This document shows positions 26,968-34,849 of a stretch of DNA of 64,000 nt, one piece after another. A program made the translations under genes and the position numbers. How positions within the stretch are numbered: position 1 is the stretch's first letter; each line of letters opens with the position of its first letter. Source of the stretch: Novosphingobium sp. HII-3 (GTDB taxonomy: Bacteria > Pseudomonadota > Alphaproteobacteria > Sphingomonadales > Sphingomonadaceae); the NCBI RefSeq assembly GCF_002916655.1, contig NZ_PPSM01000014.1:124001-188000 (forward strand), written 5' to 3'. A model generated the notes under the pieces. That model worked only from the letters and a program-made list of their open reading frames with translations, did not search any database and was not told the origin of the DNA.

Positions 26968-27429
26968 GTGGTGGACGCACCGGTGCCTTCAGATGTGCGC
27001 CTCCTTGCCTCCTCCTTCGATCCGGCGGAGGAACTGCGCGCCTTTGCCCAGGCTCATCCCGGGTCGGGGGGCGTCGTCAGCTTCCTTGGCCAGGTGCGTG
27101 AAGGCGGGGGCGTGGAAGCGCTTGAACTGCAGCACTACGCGCCCCTGACCCTTCCGGCGATGGAAGCGCTGGCGAGACAGGTCCGGGCCCGCTGGAACCT
27201 TGACGGCCTGCTCATCCTCCATCGCAGCGGAGTGATGCTGCCTGCGCAGCCCATCGTGCTGGTGGCCGCGGCCGCACGCCACCGCCGCGATGCCTTCGCC
27301 GCCGCTGATTACGCCATGGACCACCTGAAGAGCGAATCGTGGTTCTGGAAGCGCGAAAAAGTCGCCGGGGAGTGGCGCTGGATCGAACCGCGAGAACAGG
27401 ACTTCGAAGACATCGCCCGCTGGCAGTGA
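26968..27429 (+). CDS. moaE: Molybdopterin synthase catalytic subunit
   Basis: The 153-residue protein has GVVSFLGQVRE, LELQHYA, HRSGVMLPAQPIVLVAAAARHRRDAF and the lysine-bearing DHLKSESWFWKREK, which form the MoaE active site. It converts cyclic pyranopterin monophosphate to molybdopterin. Two consecutive GTG codons at 26968 and 26971 compete as start; AGGGGG upstream fits either. Confidence 0.94.
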   Translation: MVDAPVPSDVRLLASSFDPAEELRAFAQAHPGSGGVVSFLGQVREGGGVEALELQHYAPLTLPAMEALARQVRARWNLDGLLILHRSGVMLPAQPIVLVAAAARHRRDAFAAADYAMDHLKSESWFWKREKVAGEWRWIEPREQDFEDIARWQ

Positions 27430-27461
27430 ACGCGCGAGGGGAGTGGCCTGCGCGGGACTTT

Positions 27462-28130
27462 TCAACCAGACCGTCTACGGCGTAGCACCGCCTGCACGAA
27501 GGCCTCGAGGTCCTCGGCATCGACGTCGAGCACTTCGTCCCAGTCCTCCAGCACAGCCTCGACATCCTCCCGAATGGAGAGAGGCTGCGGCGTTGCGGGT
27601 GCGACGTGAGGCCACGGATGGCCAGTGCTGTTGTTGTAGACCCATCCGAATCCGCACAGGACAAGGACGTTGGCGATGATCGGAAGCAGCATCGTCGCGT
27701 CCCACGGCGACGGCCCGGTGGCTCCGAGCGCGCAGAGAAGGGCGCAGGCTCCGCCCGGCGGGTGCAGGCAACGCAGAAGGGACATGGCGGCGATCGCCGC
27801 ACCGACCGCCACGCTTGCTGCGAGCCACGGGTTGCCGAAGAGATGGCCGATCACGAGGCCAAGCACGGAGGATAGCAGGTTGCCGCCAAGCACGGCCCAG
27901 GGTTGCGCAAGGGGGCTTGCCGGTACGCAGAACACCAGGACCGCCGATGCGCCGAGTGGAGCCACAAGGAAGGGGAGCGCATCGCCATGGCGGCCCAGCA
28001 GCATCCAGGTAACGGCACCGGCGAGGGCAATGCCAAGGGCACCGCCCAGGGCACCGCGTATCCATCCAAGCTGTCCCACGGCGGGAAGGCGCCGGGGCAA
28101 GTGCGGTGTAGCGTCCGATGGCCCGATCAT
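27462..28130 (-). CDS. HPP family membrane protein
   Basis: The 222-residue protein contains CLHPPGGACALLCALG, the sequence that gives the HPP family its name, within four hydrophobic helices. An acidic tail follows the membrane part (EDVEAVLEDWDEVLDVDAED). HPP proteins have been linked to nitrite transport in cyanobacteria and chloroplasts; the role here is unknown. It converges on moaE, with 32 bases between stops, and so is transcribed separately. Confidence 0.85.
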   Translation of the reverse strand: MIGPSDATPHLPRRLPAVGQLGWIRGALGGALGIALAGAVTWMLLGRHGDALPFLVAPLGASAVLVFCVPASPLAQPWAVLGGNLLSSVLGLVIGHLFGNPWLAASVAVGAAIAAMSLLRCLHPPGGACALLCALGATGPSPWDATMLLPIIANVLVLCGFGWVYNNSTGHPWPHVAPATPQPLSIREDVEAVLEDWDEVLDVDAEDLEAFVQAVLRRRRSG

Positions 28131-28202
28131 GCCGCGCCCTATGGCGCAGGATGCCGCCGGTTGCGAGGGCAGACTTCCCTTGCCGGGGAATAGCCGAGCT
28201 TT

Positions 28203-28580
28203 TCAGAACTTGAGCTTGTAACGCACCATCGCCCGCTGGCTGACCTGACCACCGCCTATTCCCGCCGATTCGAGCTCGACGCCGAGCGTCGATGTTTCAC
28301 TCAGCGACATTTCCGCGCGAGGCAGGCCTTCTGGCGTTACGTAAGTGTCGGGAAGCGGGCGGACCCGCTCTTTTTCGACGTCGGGTGCGCAGACGACAAT
28401 TTCGCCGGGGCGCCCCTGCGGGCAGCGAGGCTTCACCGCGCGAAGGTCTACGCGCTCCCCCGTCTGCGGAAGCTCGGCAAGATCGAACAGCGGAGCCGCA
28501 AGAACGGGCGGCGTCGGTACGTGGTCGGCAGGCGGCATGAACGTGTCCGTGCAAAGCGAAGGGCCTTGCAAGAACGCCAC
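28203..28580 (-). CDS. Hypothetical protein with CPxGxxGEIVVCA motif
   Basis: This 125-residue ORF starts at a GTG at 28580 with no clear ribosome site. The N-terminal half is proline-rich without a signal peptide, and the middle has RCPQGRPGEIVVCAPDVEKERVRPLP. A similar EIVVC-type stretch recurs in many small sphingomonad proteins of unknown function. The C-terminal part (VELESAGIGGGQVSQRAMVRYKLKF) looks like a beta-strand end. An ATG at 28538 is another possible start. I cannot assign a function. Confidence 0.5.
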   Translation of the reverse strand: MAFLQGPSLCTDTFMPPADHVPTPPVLAAPLFDLAELPQTGERVDLRAVKPRCPQGRPGEIVVCAPDVEKERVRPLPDTYVTPEGLPRAEMSLSETSTLGVELESAGIGGGQVSQRAMVRYKLKF

Positions 28581-28664
28581 GCAATCAAGGCGGATTGATG
28601 ACGCGGGAAAACCCGGTCCTCGTCTGGAGAACCGGGCTGGGGCAACTTCGGAACAGCGGCCTTT

Positions 28665-29243
28665 TCAGGCGAACTTTCCTGCCCGGACGATCTCGGCGAG
28701 CGGCTTGCGATTGCTCGCCACCTCACGCTCCTGGAGAAATGCGGGTAGGGAGGTCTTGTCGCCCATGCGGCCGATGGCAAAGGCAGCTTCGAGACGGTGG
28801 TCGTCCGGGATGCCCAGCGCGGCTTCCGCCTCGCCAAACTTGAGGCCGGTCATACCGTGGGTGTGATACCCCAGCGCCTGCGCCTGAATAGCCGCCAGCG
28901 CCCAGGCTGCGCCCGCGTCAAAGCTGTGGCTGTGATTCGCCGAGTCTCCCTTGTCCGACCGCATGAGCCGGTCGGACACCACGAAGACAAGCGCGGAGGC
29001 ATCCTTGGCCCACCCTGCGTTGAAGTCGATCAGCTGCGAGAGGAACAGCTCCCAGTTTTCATCCCCTTTCCTTGCATACAGCAGGGTCCAGGGCTGGACG
29101 TTGTAGGCCGACGGGGCCCACCCGGCTGCTTCCAGGATCGTGTCGAGGTCCTCTTGCGGTATTTCGCTGCCGTCGAACGCGCGGGGAGACCAGCGGTCGA
29201 CGATGAGCTTTTCGATCCGGGGATTGGCGATACGTCCGGTCAT
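28665..29243 (-). CDS. Nitroreductase family protein
   Basis: The 192-residue protein begins MTGRIANPRIEKLIVDRWSPRAFD and continues LEAAGWAPSAYNVQPWTLLYA, the FMN-binding N-terminus of the nitroreductase family, with GLKFGEAEAALGIPDDHRLEAAFAIGR near the end. These are FMN flavoproteins using NAD(P)H. The ATG at 29243 follows AAGGA with a 9-base spacer. It lies 73 bases downstream of a pirin gene on the same strand and opposite a LysR regulator. Confidence 0.88.
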   Translation of the reverse strand: MTGRIANPRIEKLIVDRWSPRAFDGSEIPQEDLDTILEAAGWAPSAYNVQPWTLLYARKGDENWELFLSQLIDFNAGWAKDASALVFVVSDRLMRSDKGDSANHSHSFDAGAAWALAAIQAQALGYHTHGMTGLKFGEAEAALGIPDDHRLEAAFAIGRMGDKTSLPAFLQEREVASNRKPLAEIVRAGKFA

Positions 29244-29316
29244 CTGGATTGATCCTTCTTCTGCGTGCAAAAAAGTACAGGCAGGAGGGCACGGGCTGCG
29301 GCCCTCCTGCGGCTGG

Positions 29317-30015
29317 TCAGGCTGCGTCTACCAGAACCAGCTCCGCGTCCTCGAGAGCGGTCACGGTGATGGTGGCGAGCCCGGTGATGGCAACCCCGTC
29401 ACGAGCGCCCGCTTCGACGTCGCCAACGCGGATGCGGCCGGTGGAGGCGACCAGATAGCTGTGGCGAGCCGCATCGGTGCTGTACGTGACCGTTTCGCCG
29501 GCCTTGATCGTGGCACCCAGGACGCGGGCGTCGGCGTTGATCCGCAGCGCCTCGTCATCGCCCGTCATGCCGCTGGCGAGTGTCACGAAGCGTCCAGTCC
29601 GGTCGTCCTTCGGAAAGGGCCGGGTGCCCCAGCTGGGATCCTCACCCCGCCGGTCCGGCATGATCCAGATCTGGAACAGCGTGGTGTCCTCGTCCTCCAG
29701 GTTGTACTCGGAGTGCTGGATGCCGGTTCCGGCGCTCATTACCTGAACGTCGCCGGCTTCGGTCCGGCCGGTGTTGCCAAGGTTGTCGCGATGCGTGATC
29801 GCCCCTTTGCGGACATAGGTGACGATCTCCATGTCCCGGTGCGGATGCGGAGGAAAGCCGGTCCTGGGAGCGATGGTATCGTCATTCCACACGCGCAGCC
29901 GTCCCCAGTTGGTACGGGCCGGGTCATGGTAGTCTCCGAAGGAGAAGTGGTGATGCGCGTCGAGCCAGCCGTGGTTTGCGGCGCCGATGCTGCCGAAAGG
30001 ACGAAGTTCTATCAT
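29317..30015 (-). CDS. Pirin family protein
   Basis: The 232-residue bicupin has GFPPHPHRDMEIVTYV and VMSAGTGIQHSEYN, in which the histidines and glutamate bind the metal, as in YhhW/quercetin 2,3-dioxygenase-like pirins. The N-terminal MIELRPFGSIGAANHGWLDAHHHFSFGDYHD is typical. It probably binds Fe or Ni. It precedes the nitroreductase gene and diverges from the LysR regulator across 112 bases. Confidence 0.92.
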   Translation of the reverse strand: MIELRPFGSIGAANHGWLDAHHHFSFGDYHDPARTNWGRLRVWNDDTIAPRTGFPPHPHRDMEIVTYVRKGAITHRDNLGNTGRTEAGDVQVMSAGTGIQHSEYNLEDEDTTLFQIWIMPDRRGEDPSWGTRPFPKDDRTGRFVTLASGMTGDDEALRINADARVLGATIKAGETVTYSTDAARHSYLVASTGRIRVGDVEAGARDGVAITGLATITVTALEDAELVLVDAA

Positions 30016-30086
30016 GGTACACTCCTTGAGGTATGCCGAGGTAGCGTTCCCTCTTGAGGCTGGGTTAGCGGTTTGCGGTGTGCAGG

Positions 30087-30097
30087 ATAACTGTTAT
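30087..30097. promoter_or_regulatory. Palindrome in the pirin/LysR intergenic region
   Basis: ATAAC-T-GTTAT is a perfect 5+1+5 palindrome in the only AT-rich patch of the 112-base divergent gap between pirin (start 30015) and the LysR gene (start 30128). LysR proteins often bind T-N11-A sites with dyad symmetry here. It is a candidate operator and may overlap the pirin promoter. Confidence 0.4.
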
Positions 30098-30127
30098 AAA
30101 TTGCAGAAACATGTTCGGAAATTTTGA

Positions 30128-31042
30128 ATGGTCGACGTTGTACCGCCCAGTCTGGATCACCTGCGCTGCTTTCTTGCCGTAGTCGAAGAAGGAAGCTTCA
30201 ACGCGGCGGCCCGCCGTCTTGGCCGTGCCATATCCGTCGTCAGCTATGCGATCGCGCAGCTCGAAAGCCAGCTCGATGTTCGCCTCTTTGATCGCGAAGG
30301 GTCGCGCCGGCCGCAGCTCACCCCGGCCGGTAGAGCGCTGCTTTCGGAAGCTCATGCGATTTCGGACGATGTCGACGCGCTGCTTGCCAAGGTGCGCAGC
30401 CTGAAGCAGGGGCTGGAGCCGGAGCTGTCCATCGCAGTGGACGTGATGGTACCGGGCAGCGTGCTGGCCCGTCTCCTGCGGGATTTCCAGGCCCGCTTTC
30501 CGACCGTGCCGCTGCGCCTGCACATCGAGGCACTGGGTGCCGTAGCGGCTCTGGTGCTGGATGGGCGGGCAACGCTAGGCATCGCCGGCCCGGATATCAT
30601 GGACATGCCCGAGATCGAGCGGGAGCGGATCGGCAGTGTCGAGATGGTCCCGGTTGCAGCCCCCGACCATGCACTGTCCAAGTTGGATCGCATCGTGCCG
30701 GGCGAAACGCGCAAGCACCTCCAGCTGGTCTTGACCGATCGCTCACCTCTCACCGAAGGGCGGGACTTCTCGGTATTCAGTCCCCGTTCGTGGCGCTTGG
30801 CCGATCTCGGCGCGAAGCATGCGCTGCTGAAGGAAGGTATCGGCTGGGGGTCGATGCCCCGGCATGTGGTGAGCGGCGACATCGAGTCGGGCGCCCTCGT
30901 CGAGCTGCAGCTGCCGGAAAGCACGACTTTGAATTATGCGCTGGTCGCCATGTGGCGCAAGGACTGCCTGCCCGGACCGGCCGCCGTGTGGGTACTGGAT
31001 GAACTGCGCGATCGGCTGGCGGCCTGTGCGCCTGCAGGCTGA
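30128..31042 (+). CDS. LysR family transcriptional regulator
   Basis: The 304-residue protein has the LysR helix-turn-helix at the N-terminus: SLDHLRCFLAVVEEGSFNAAARRLGRAISVVSYAIAQLESQLDVRLFDRE, followed by the periplasmic-binding-like effector domain. Such regulators usually control the gene they face, here the pirin-nitroreductase pair. The start is the ATG at 30128. Confidence 0.92.
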   Translation: MVDVVPPSLDHLRCFLAVVEEGSFNAAARRLGRAISVVSYAIAQLESQLDVRLFDREGSRRPQLTPAGRALLSEAHAISDDVDALLAKVRSLKQGLEPELSIAVDVMVPGSVLARLLRDFQARFPTVPLRLHIEALGAVAALVLDGRATLGIAGPDIMDMPEIERERIGSVEMVPVAAPDHALSKLDRIVPGETRKHLQLVLTDRSPLTEGRDFSVFSPRSWRLADLGAKHALLKEGIGWGSMPRHVVSGDIESGALVELQLPESTTLNYALVAMWRKDCLPGPAAVWVLDELRDRLAACAPAG

Positions 31043-31087
31043 CGCCCTGCTCTTGCCGCGCCGGCTTTCTTCCCCCACTTAAGAGCC

Positions 31088-31831
31088 ATGACTGCTACCC
31101 GCCTTTTCGGCCGCGCCTTGGTCCGGCTTGCCCCGCGTTCCGGTTCGCAGGAGAACGTCGTCGATTTCCTGCAGGGACTGGTGACCGCCGATGTGTCGGG
31201 ACCGCTGCCGGTGTGGGCGGGCCTGCTGACGCCGCAGGGGAAGGCGCTGTTCGACTTCATCGTCTGGCCTGCAGGGGATGGCCTGCTGCTCGACTGTGAG
31301 GCCGATGGCGCCGACGCTTTGGTCAAACGCCTCTCCCTCTACCGCTTGCGCAAGGCGATCGATATAGCCCGGGACGACGGTCTTACCGTCCAGTGGCGGC
31401 CGCATGTGGGCGACGGGGCAGCGCCCGATCCGCGTCTCGCGGCATTGGGCGAACGCTGGATAGCCCCTGTCGAGGACACCGGTGTGCAGGGTGGCGGAGC
31501 GGACGCGGCGTGGCTTGCACACCGTCTCGCCCTTGGCGTCCCGGAGGGACGGGGCGAACTCGGCGATGGGGAAACCCTCTGGCTGGAATGCAACGCCGCC
31601 GAGCTGAACGGCGTCAGCTTTACCAAGGGCTGCTATGTCGGGCAGGAAAACACCGCACGCATGAACTGGCGGCAGAAGATCAACCGGCGACTGGTCGTCG
31701 TGCCGCTGGATCGTTCCGACGAGAAGCGGCGGCGTGCGTCCTATCCCGAGTTGGGATTTGCGGTCGACCACCTGCGGGTCGAGGATATCGCTCCCGACCT
31801 GATGCCGTCATGGCTGACTGAAAAAGCCTGA
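31088..31831 (+). CDS. ygfZ: Folate-binding YgfZ/GcvT-like protein
   Basis: The 247-residue protein has the YgfZ hallmark KGCYVGQEN with the redox cysteine, plus the GcvT-like FLQGLVTADV and LLTPQGKALFDF stretches. YgfZ supports iron-sulfur cluster enzymes such as MiaB using tetrahydrofolate. Its stop faces the stop of the first GNAT gene with 9 bases between. Confidence 0.92.
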   Translation: MTATRLFGRALVRLAPRSGSQENVVDFLQGLVTADVSGPLPVWAGLLTPQGKALFDFIVWPAGDGLLLDCEADGADALVKRLSLYRLRKAIDIARDDGLTVQWRPHVGDGAAPDPRLAALGERWIAPVEDTGVQGGGADAAWLAHRLALGVPEGRGELGDGETLWLECNAAELNGVSFTKGCYVGQENTARMNWRQKINRRLVVVPLDRSDEKRRRASYPELGFAVDHLRVEDIAPDLMPSWLTEKA

Positions 31832-31840
31832 GGCGACCGG

Positions 31841-32395
31841 CTACGCGGCGTTGAGCGCGGTGGGCGGCCCGGCCGTCCGGCCTGAGCTGGAGAGATCGGC
31901 GACATAGACGCGTACGGGAGTGTCCAGTCCTCGGCTGGCGCTGGGGCGCGGCCGAAGCTCGCCCGTGTCCCTGAAGCCTGCGCTTTCCAGCACGTCACCC
32001 GTACGCCAGCTGTCGGCGAAGTGGCACGCCACGATGCGTCTGTGGCCCAGGGTCCGCGCCTGGTTGATCACCGCGCGCAAGGCTTCACTGGCGAAGCCTC
32101 GGCCGCGGTAGCGGGGGGCGATCCAGTAGCCGACCTCTACGTTGTCGTCGCTTCGGCCAAGGCCGATGCCGCCCACGAGCTCTGCGCCGGTGGGGGATCG
32201 CAGATACATGAAGAAGTGGGGAAGGTGGAGATCGCGCGGTCGGTTCAGATACACGCGCAGCTCATCAGCCGTGCGGGGCAGCTGCGTGACGCCCAGGTTG
32301 CGCTGGATGTCCTCTTCCGCCAAAATCTCGACAAGATCGTCGAGATCTTCCGGCCACGCGGGCCTCAGAAACAGTCTCTCCGTGCGGACGAACAT
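31841..32395 (-). CDS. GNAT family N-acetyltransferase (copy 1)
   Basis: The 184-residue protein begins MFVRTERLFLRPAWPEDLDDLVEI and has the acetyl-CoA site PRYRGRGFASEALRAVINQARTLGHRRIVA, the RimJ/RimL-like GNAT fold. Its N-terminus and acetyl-CoA motif closely resemble the next gene upstream (copy 2), so the pair probably arose by tandem duplication. The substrate is unknown. Confidence 0.88.
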   Translation of the reverse strand: MFVRTERLFLRPAWPEDLDDLVEILAEEDIQRNLGVTQLPRTADELRVYLNRPRDLHLPHFFMYLRSPTGAELVGGIGLGRSDDNVEVGYWIAPRYRGRGFASEALRAVINQARTLGHRRIVACHFADSWRTGDVLESAGFRDTGELRPRPSASRGLDTPVRVYVADLSSSGRTAGPPTALNAA

Positions 32396-32558
32396 TACAG
32401 GGTTCTCCGTCGTGTTTTTTGCGAATCGGATTATGCACGCATGCAGCAGAGCTTGCACGCGCTTTGGTTCCAATCTGCAGCAATGTGCGACGTAACCGGC
32501 GGGAGAACGCGGGCGGAAGGCCGTGCAGCCGGTGCCGCCACGTTGCCTTCCGCGTCTT

Positions 32559-33122
32559 TCAGGCAGCCCGTCGGCGGCTCATGGCATCGTTCCCGTCGCA
32601 GTCTGCCGGCGCCTCGAAGACGACTTCATGCTCGCGCGAGGGACTTGCGTAGCCGCGGCCTTGGCTGAACCGTTCGACGACTCGCCCGGTACGGCGGAAG
32701 CCGACCTTCTCGAGCACTCGGCCTGAGGGAAGGTTGTCGATGTAATGGTGCGCCACGATCCGCTGATGGCCGAGCGCGCGGGCAAGGCCCAGCAGGCTGC
32801 GAACAGCCTCTGTAGCATAGCCCCGTCCCTGCTCGGCGGGGGTGATCCAGTATCCAAGGTTCACTTCATCGTCGTGCTGCGACAGTCCGCAGCCGCCGAT
32901 GATCCGGGCGCCATGCGGGTCCGGCACGGTGACGAGGAAACTGGGCAGGCGGTGAACCTGCGGCGCCTCGATGAAGGTGCGGGCGTCCTCCCCCGTGTAG
33001 GGCCAAGGCGCGTGGGCAAGATTGCGCACGACGCGTTCATCAGCGATCCGTGACAGCAGTTCGTCACGGTCCTCGGGCCAGGCAGGGCGCAGGAACAATC
33101 TTTCACTGCGTATGAACATCAT
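32559..33122 (-). CDS. GNAT family N-acetyltransferase (copy 2)
   Basis: The 187-residue protein starts MMFIRSERLFLRPAWPEDRDEL and has ITPAEQGRGYATEAVRSLLGLARALGHQRIVA, aligned with copy 1. The start could be the ATG at 33122 or the adjacent one at 33119. It lies 163 bases upstream of copy 1 on the same strand and 246 bases downstream of rpmA. Confidence 0.88.
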   Translation of the reverse strand: MMFIRSERLFLRPAWPEDRDELLSRIADERVVRNLAHAPWPYTGEDARTFIEAPQVHRLPSFLVTVPDPHGARIIGGCGLSQHDDEVNLGYWITPAEQGRGYATEAVRSLLGLARALGHQRIVAHHYIDNLPSGRVLEKVGFRRTGRVVERFSQGRGYASPSREHEVVFEAPADCDGNDAMSRRRAA

Positions 33123-33264
33123 CGGTACTCCATCCCCCGCCGCCGCCTATCGCGCCGGCGTGACACTGCGATTACGCCCGGTGTCGGGCGCAGTCGCACA
33201 AGGCCCGAAGAGCACGGCATGCGGGGGGCATGCGCGGCACCGATTCCGGGCACGCGGGAGGGAG

Positions 33265-33301
33265 AAACGAAAAGAGGGAGACGGGCGGGGCCCTCTCCCT
33301 C
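33265..33301 (-). terminator. Rho-independent terminator after rpmA
   Basis: On the minus strand GAGGGAGA (33301-33294) pairs with TCTCCCTC (33281-33274) around a 12-base loop, followed by TTTTCGTTT, an almost continuous U tract. This ends the rplU-rpmA transcript. Confidence 0.75.
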
Positions 33302-33328
33302 ATTCTGCCGGTCCTAAGCGGATCGGCG

Positions 33329-33351
33329 GGGCCATCCCGTCAGGATGGCCC
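33329..33351. terminator. Second hairpin after rpmA
   Basis: GGGCCATCC (33329-33337) pairs perfectly with GGATGGCCC (33343-33351) around a 5-base loop. It lies 17 bases past the rpmA stop and upstream of the stronger terminator, without a U tract on the minus strand. It may reinforce termination or protect the mRNA end. Confidence 0.6.
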
Positions 33352-33368
33352 TTTGACAGACCACCCGA

Positions 33369-33638
33369 TTACTCGGCTGCTTCAGCCATCACGTCTACCG
33401 AGACGTATTTGCGGCCCTGCTTGCCGTCATGGAAGCGCACGCGGCCTTCGGCCAGCGCGAACAGGGTGTGATCCTTGCCGATGCCGACGTTCACGCCCGG
33501 GTACACCTTGGTACCGCGCTGACGGATGATGATGTTGCCGCCGATCACTTCCTGACCGCCGAACTTCTTCACGCCAAGGCGGCGGCCTGCTGAGTCGCGA
33601 CCGTTGCGCGACGAACCGCCTGCTTTCTTATGTGCCAT
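33369..33638 (-). CDS. rpmA: 50S ribosomal protein L27
   Basis: The 89-residue protein starts [28 protein letters not shown] and has [15 protein letters not shown], the L27 signature. The N-terminal tail reaches the peptidyl-transferase centre. It follows rplU by 24 bases, the usual ribosomal pair. Confidence 0.99.
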   Translation of the reverse strand: MAHKKAGGSSRNGRDSAGRRLGVKKFGGQEVIGGNIIIRQRGTKVYPGVNVGIGKDHTLFALAEGRVRFHDGKQGRKYVSVDVMAEAAE

Positions 33639-33662
33639 TTCTGGTTACTCCGAAAATCTGGG

Positions 33663-33959
33663 TCAGCCGACGGACACGATGCGCAGCAGGGTCATCTGCT
33701 GGCGGTGGCCGTTCTTGCGACGGTAGTTGTGGCGGCGGCGCTTCTTGAACACCACGACCTTTTCGCTCTTGGCCTGAGCGATGATCTCGGCTGCGACGGT
33801 CACGTTAGCGACGTCGGCGATCTCGCCATCCTTGCCGGCGAGCAGGATGTCGCCCAGGGTGATCTTGTCACCGGCTTCACCAGCCAGCTTCTCGACCGCG
33901 ATCTTGTCTCCGGCGGCAACCCGGTACTGCTTGCCGCCCGTGCGCACTACTGCGAACAT
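33663..33959 (-). CDS. rplU: 50S ribosomal protein L21
   Basis: The 98-residue protein starts [18 protein letters not shown] and ends with [26 protein letters not shown], the L21 signature that binds 23S rRNA. The ATG at 33959 is used; the frame is open a little further upstream. Between this start and the lipoprotein gene at 34223 lie about 260 bases containing the rplU leader, including a direct repeat of GTTTCGG on the minus strand. Confidence 0.98.
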   Translation of the reverse strand: MFAVVRTGGKQYRVAAGDKIAVEKLAGEAGDKITLGDILLAGKDGEIADVANVTVAAEIIAQAKSEKVVVFKKRRRHNYRRKNGHRQQMTLLRIVSVG

Positions 33960-34222
33960 GGTGCCCTTACCTAATATCAAAATGCCCGAAACGAGCCGAA
34001 ACAAACTTGCCCCGGCCGCTCCGCTTCAAGTGCTCCCCAAAGAGAGAGCAATCGAAATGCCGAGCTTTTCGGGCGACGCGCCGTCCGTCCCGCTGTTACG
34101 CGAGGGGCCGGAAAGATGGGTGCCGTTAAGGGATGACCCGATTCGTGTCAACCGCGGACTTGCCTGAAGACGGCGTGTCTAAAGCCTCTCCCGCTCCGGC
34201 GAGGTCATGCTATGGCACGGCC

Positions 34223-34765
34223 ATGATCAGCGCGAAAGTTCGTTTGCTCGCCCCCGTTCTTCTTTGCGGCTCCGTGGCCCTGGGCCTGTCCGCGTGCTCC
34301 TCTGCCGGTGGATACCCTTCGCTGGCGATACGGGACGTCGAGCGCGTGAGTGGCACTGGCACGCCTGTGGATGGGGAGGGGTCGGCGGTGCCTCCGGCGC
34401 TGCCCCCTGCAAGTGCCGACCTGCTGACGCGGCTGGCCGGACTGGTGAAGGCCGCGCGCGATGCCGACGGTCGCTTCCAATCCAACCGTGCGGCGGCCGA
34501 GCGGGCGGTATCAGCTGCCGGCTCCACCGGCACCGATTCGTGGAGTACCGCGAGCGTTGCGCTGGCACGGCTGGAATCGAGCCGCTCCTCCGCGATGTCG
34601 GCGCTGGCGGAGCTCGACCTGCTTTATGCCGAAGCCCGGAACGCCGCTCCCGTCGAGGAGTCACCCTCGGCGACGGCAATTGGCGATGCCCGCAGCCAGG
34701 TCGCGGCGCTGCTTGAGGCGCAGGATAGCCTCATCGCCCGACTGGCGGGGCGCCTCAGGACCTGA
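34223..34765 (+). CDS. Hypothetical lipoprotein
   Basis: The 180-residue product has a signal peptide MISAKVRLLAPVLLCGSVALGLSAC with the lipobox LSAC, then an alanine- and serine-rich region predicted to be largely helical (DLLTRLAGLVKAARDAD, AMSALAELDLLYAEAR). No conserved domain is recognised. The start ATG at 34223 gives the signal sequence directly. It lies 84 bases upstream of pyrC. Confidence 0.7.
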   Translation: MISAKVRLLAPVLLCGSVALGLSACSSAGGYPSLAIRDVERVSGTGTPVDGEGSAVPPALPPASADLLTRLAGLVKAARDADGRFQSNRAAAERAVSAAGSTGTDSWSTASVALARLESSRSSAMSALAELDLLYAEARNAAPVEESPSATAIGDARSQVAALLEAQDSLIARLAGRLRT

Positions 34766-34849
34766 ATTGCCTCGGTGCCTTGAAAGCGGGGGGCGAGGAG
34801 ACTAGGTCGGCGGCATCCGTGATGTTCCCCTAGAAAAGGCCTCCCCTCG

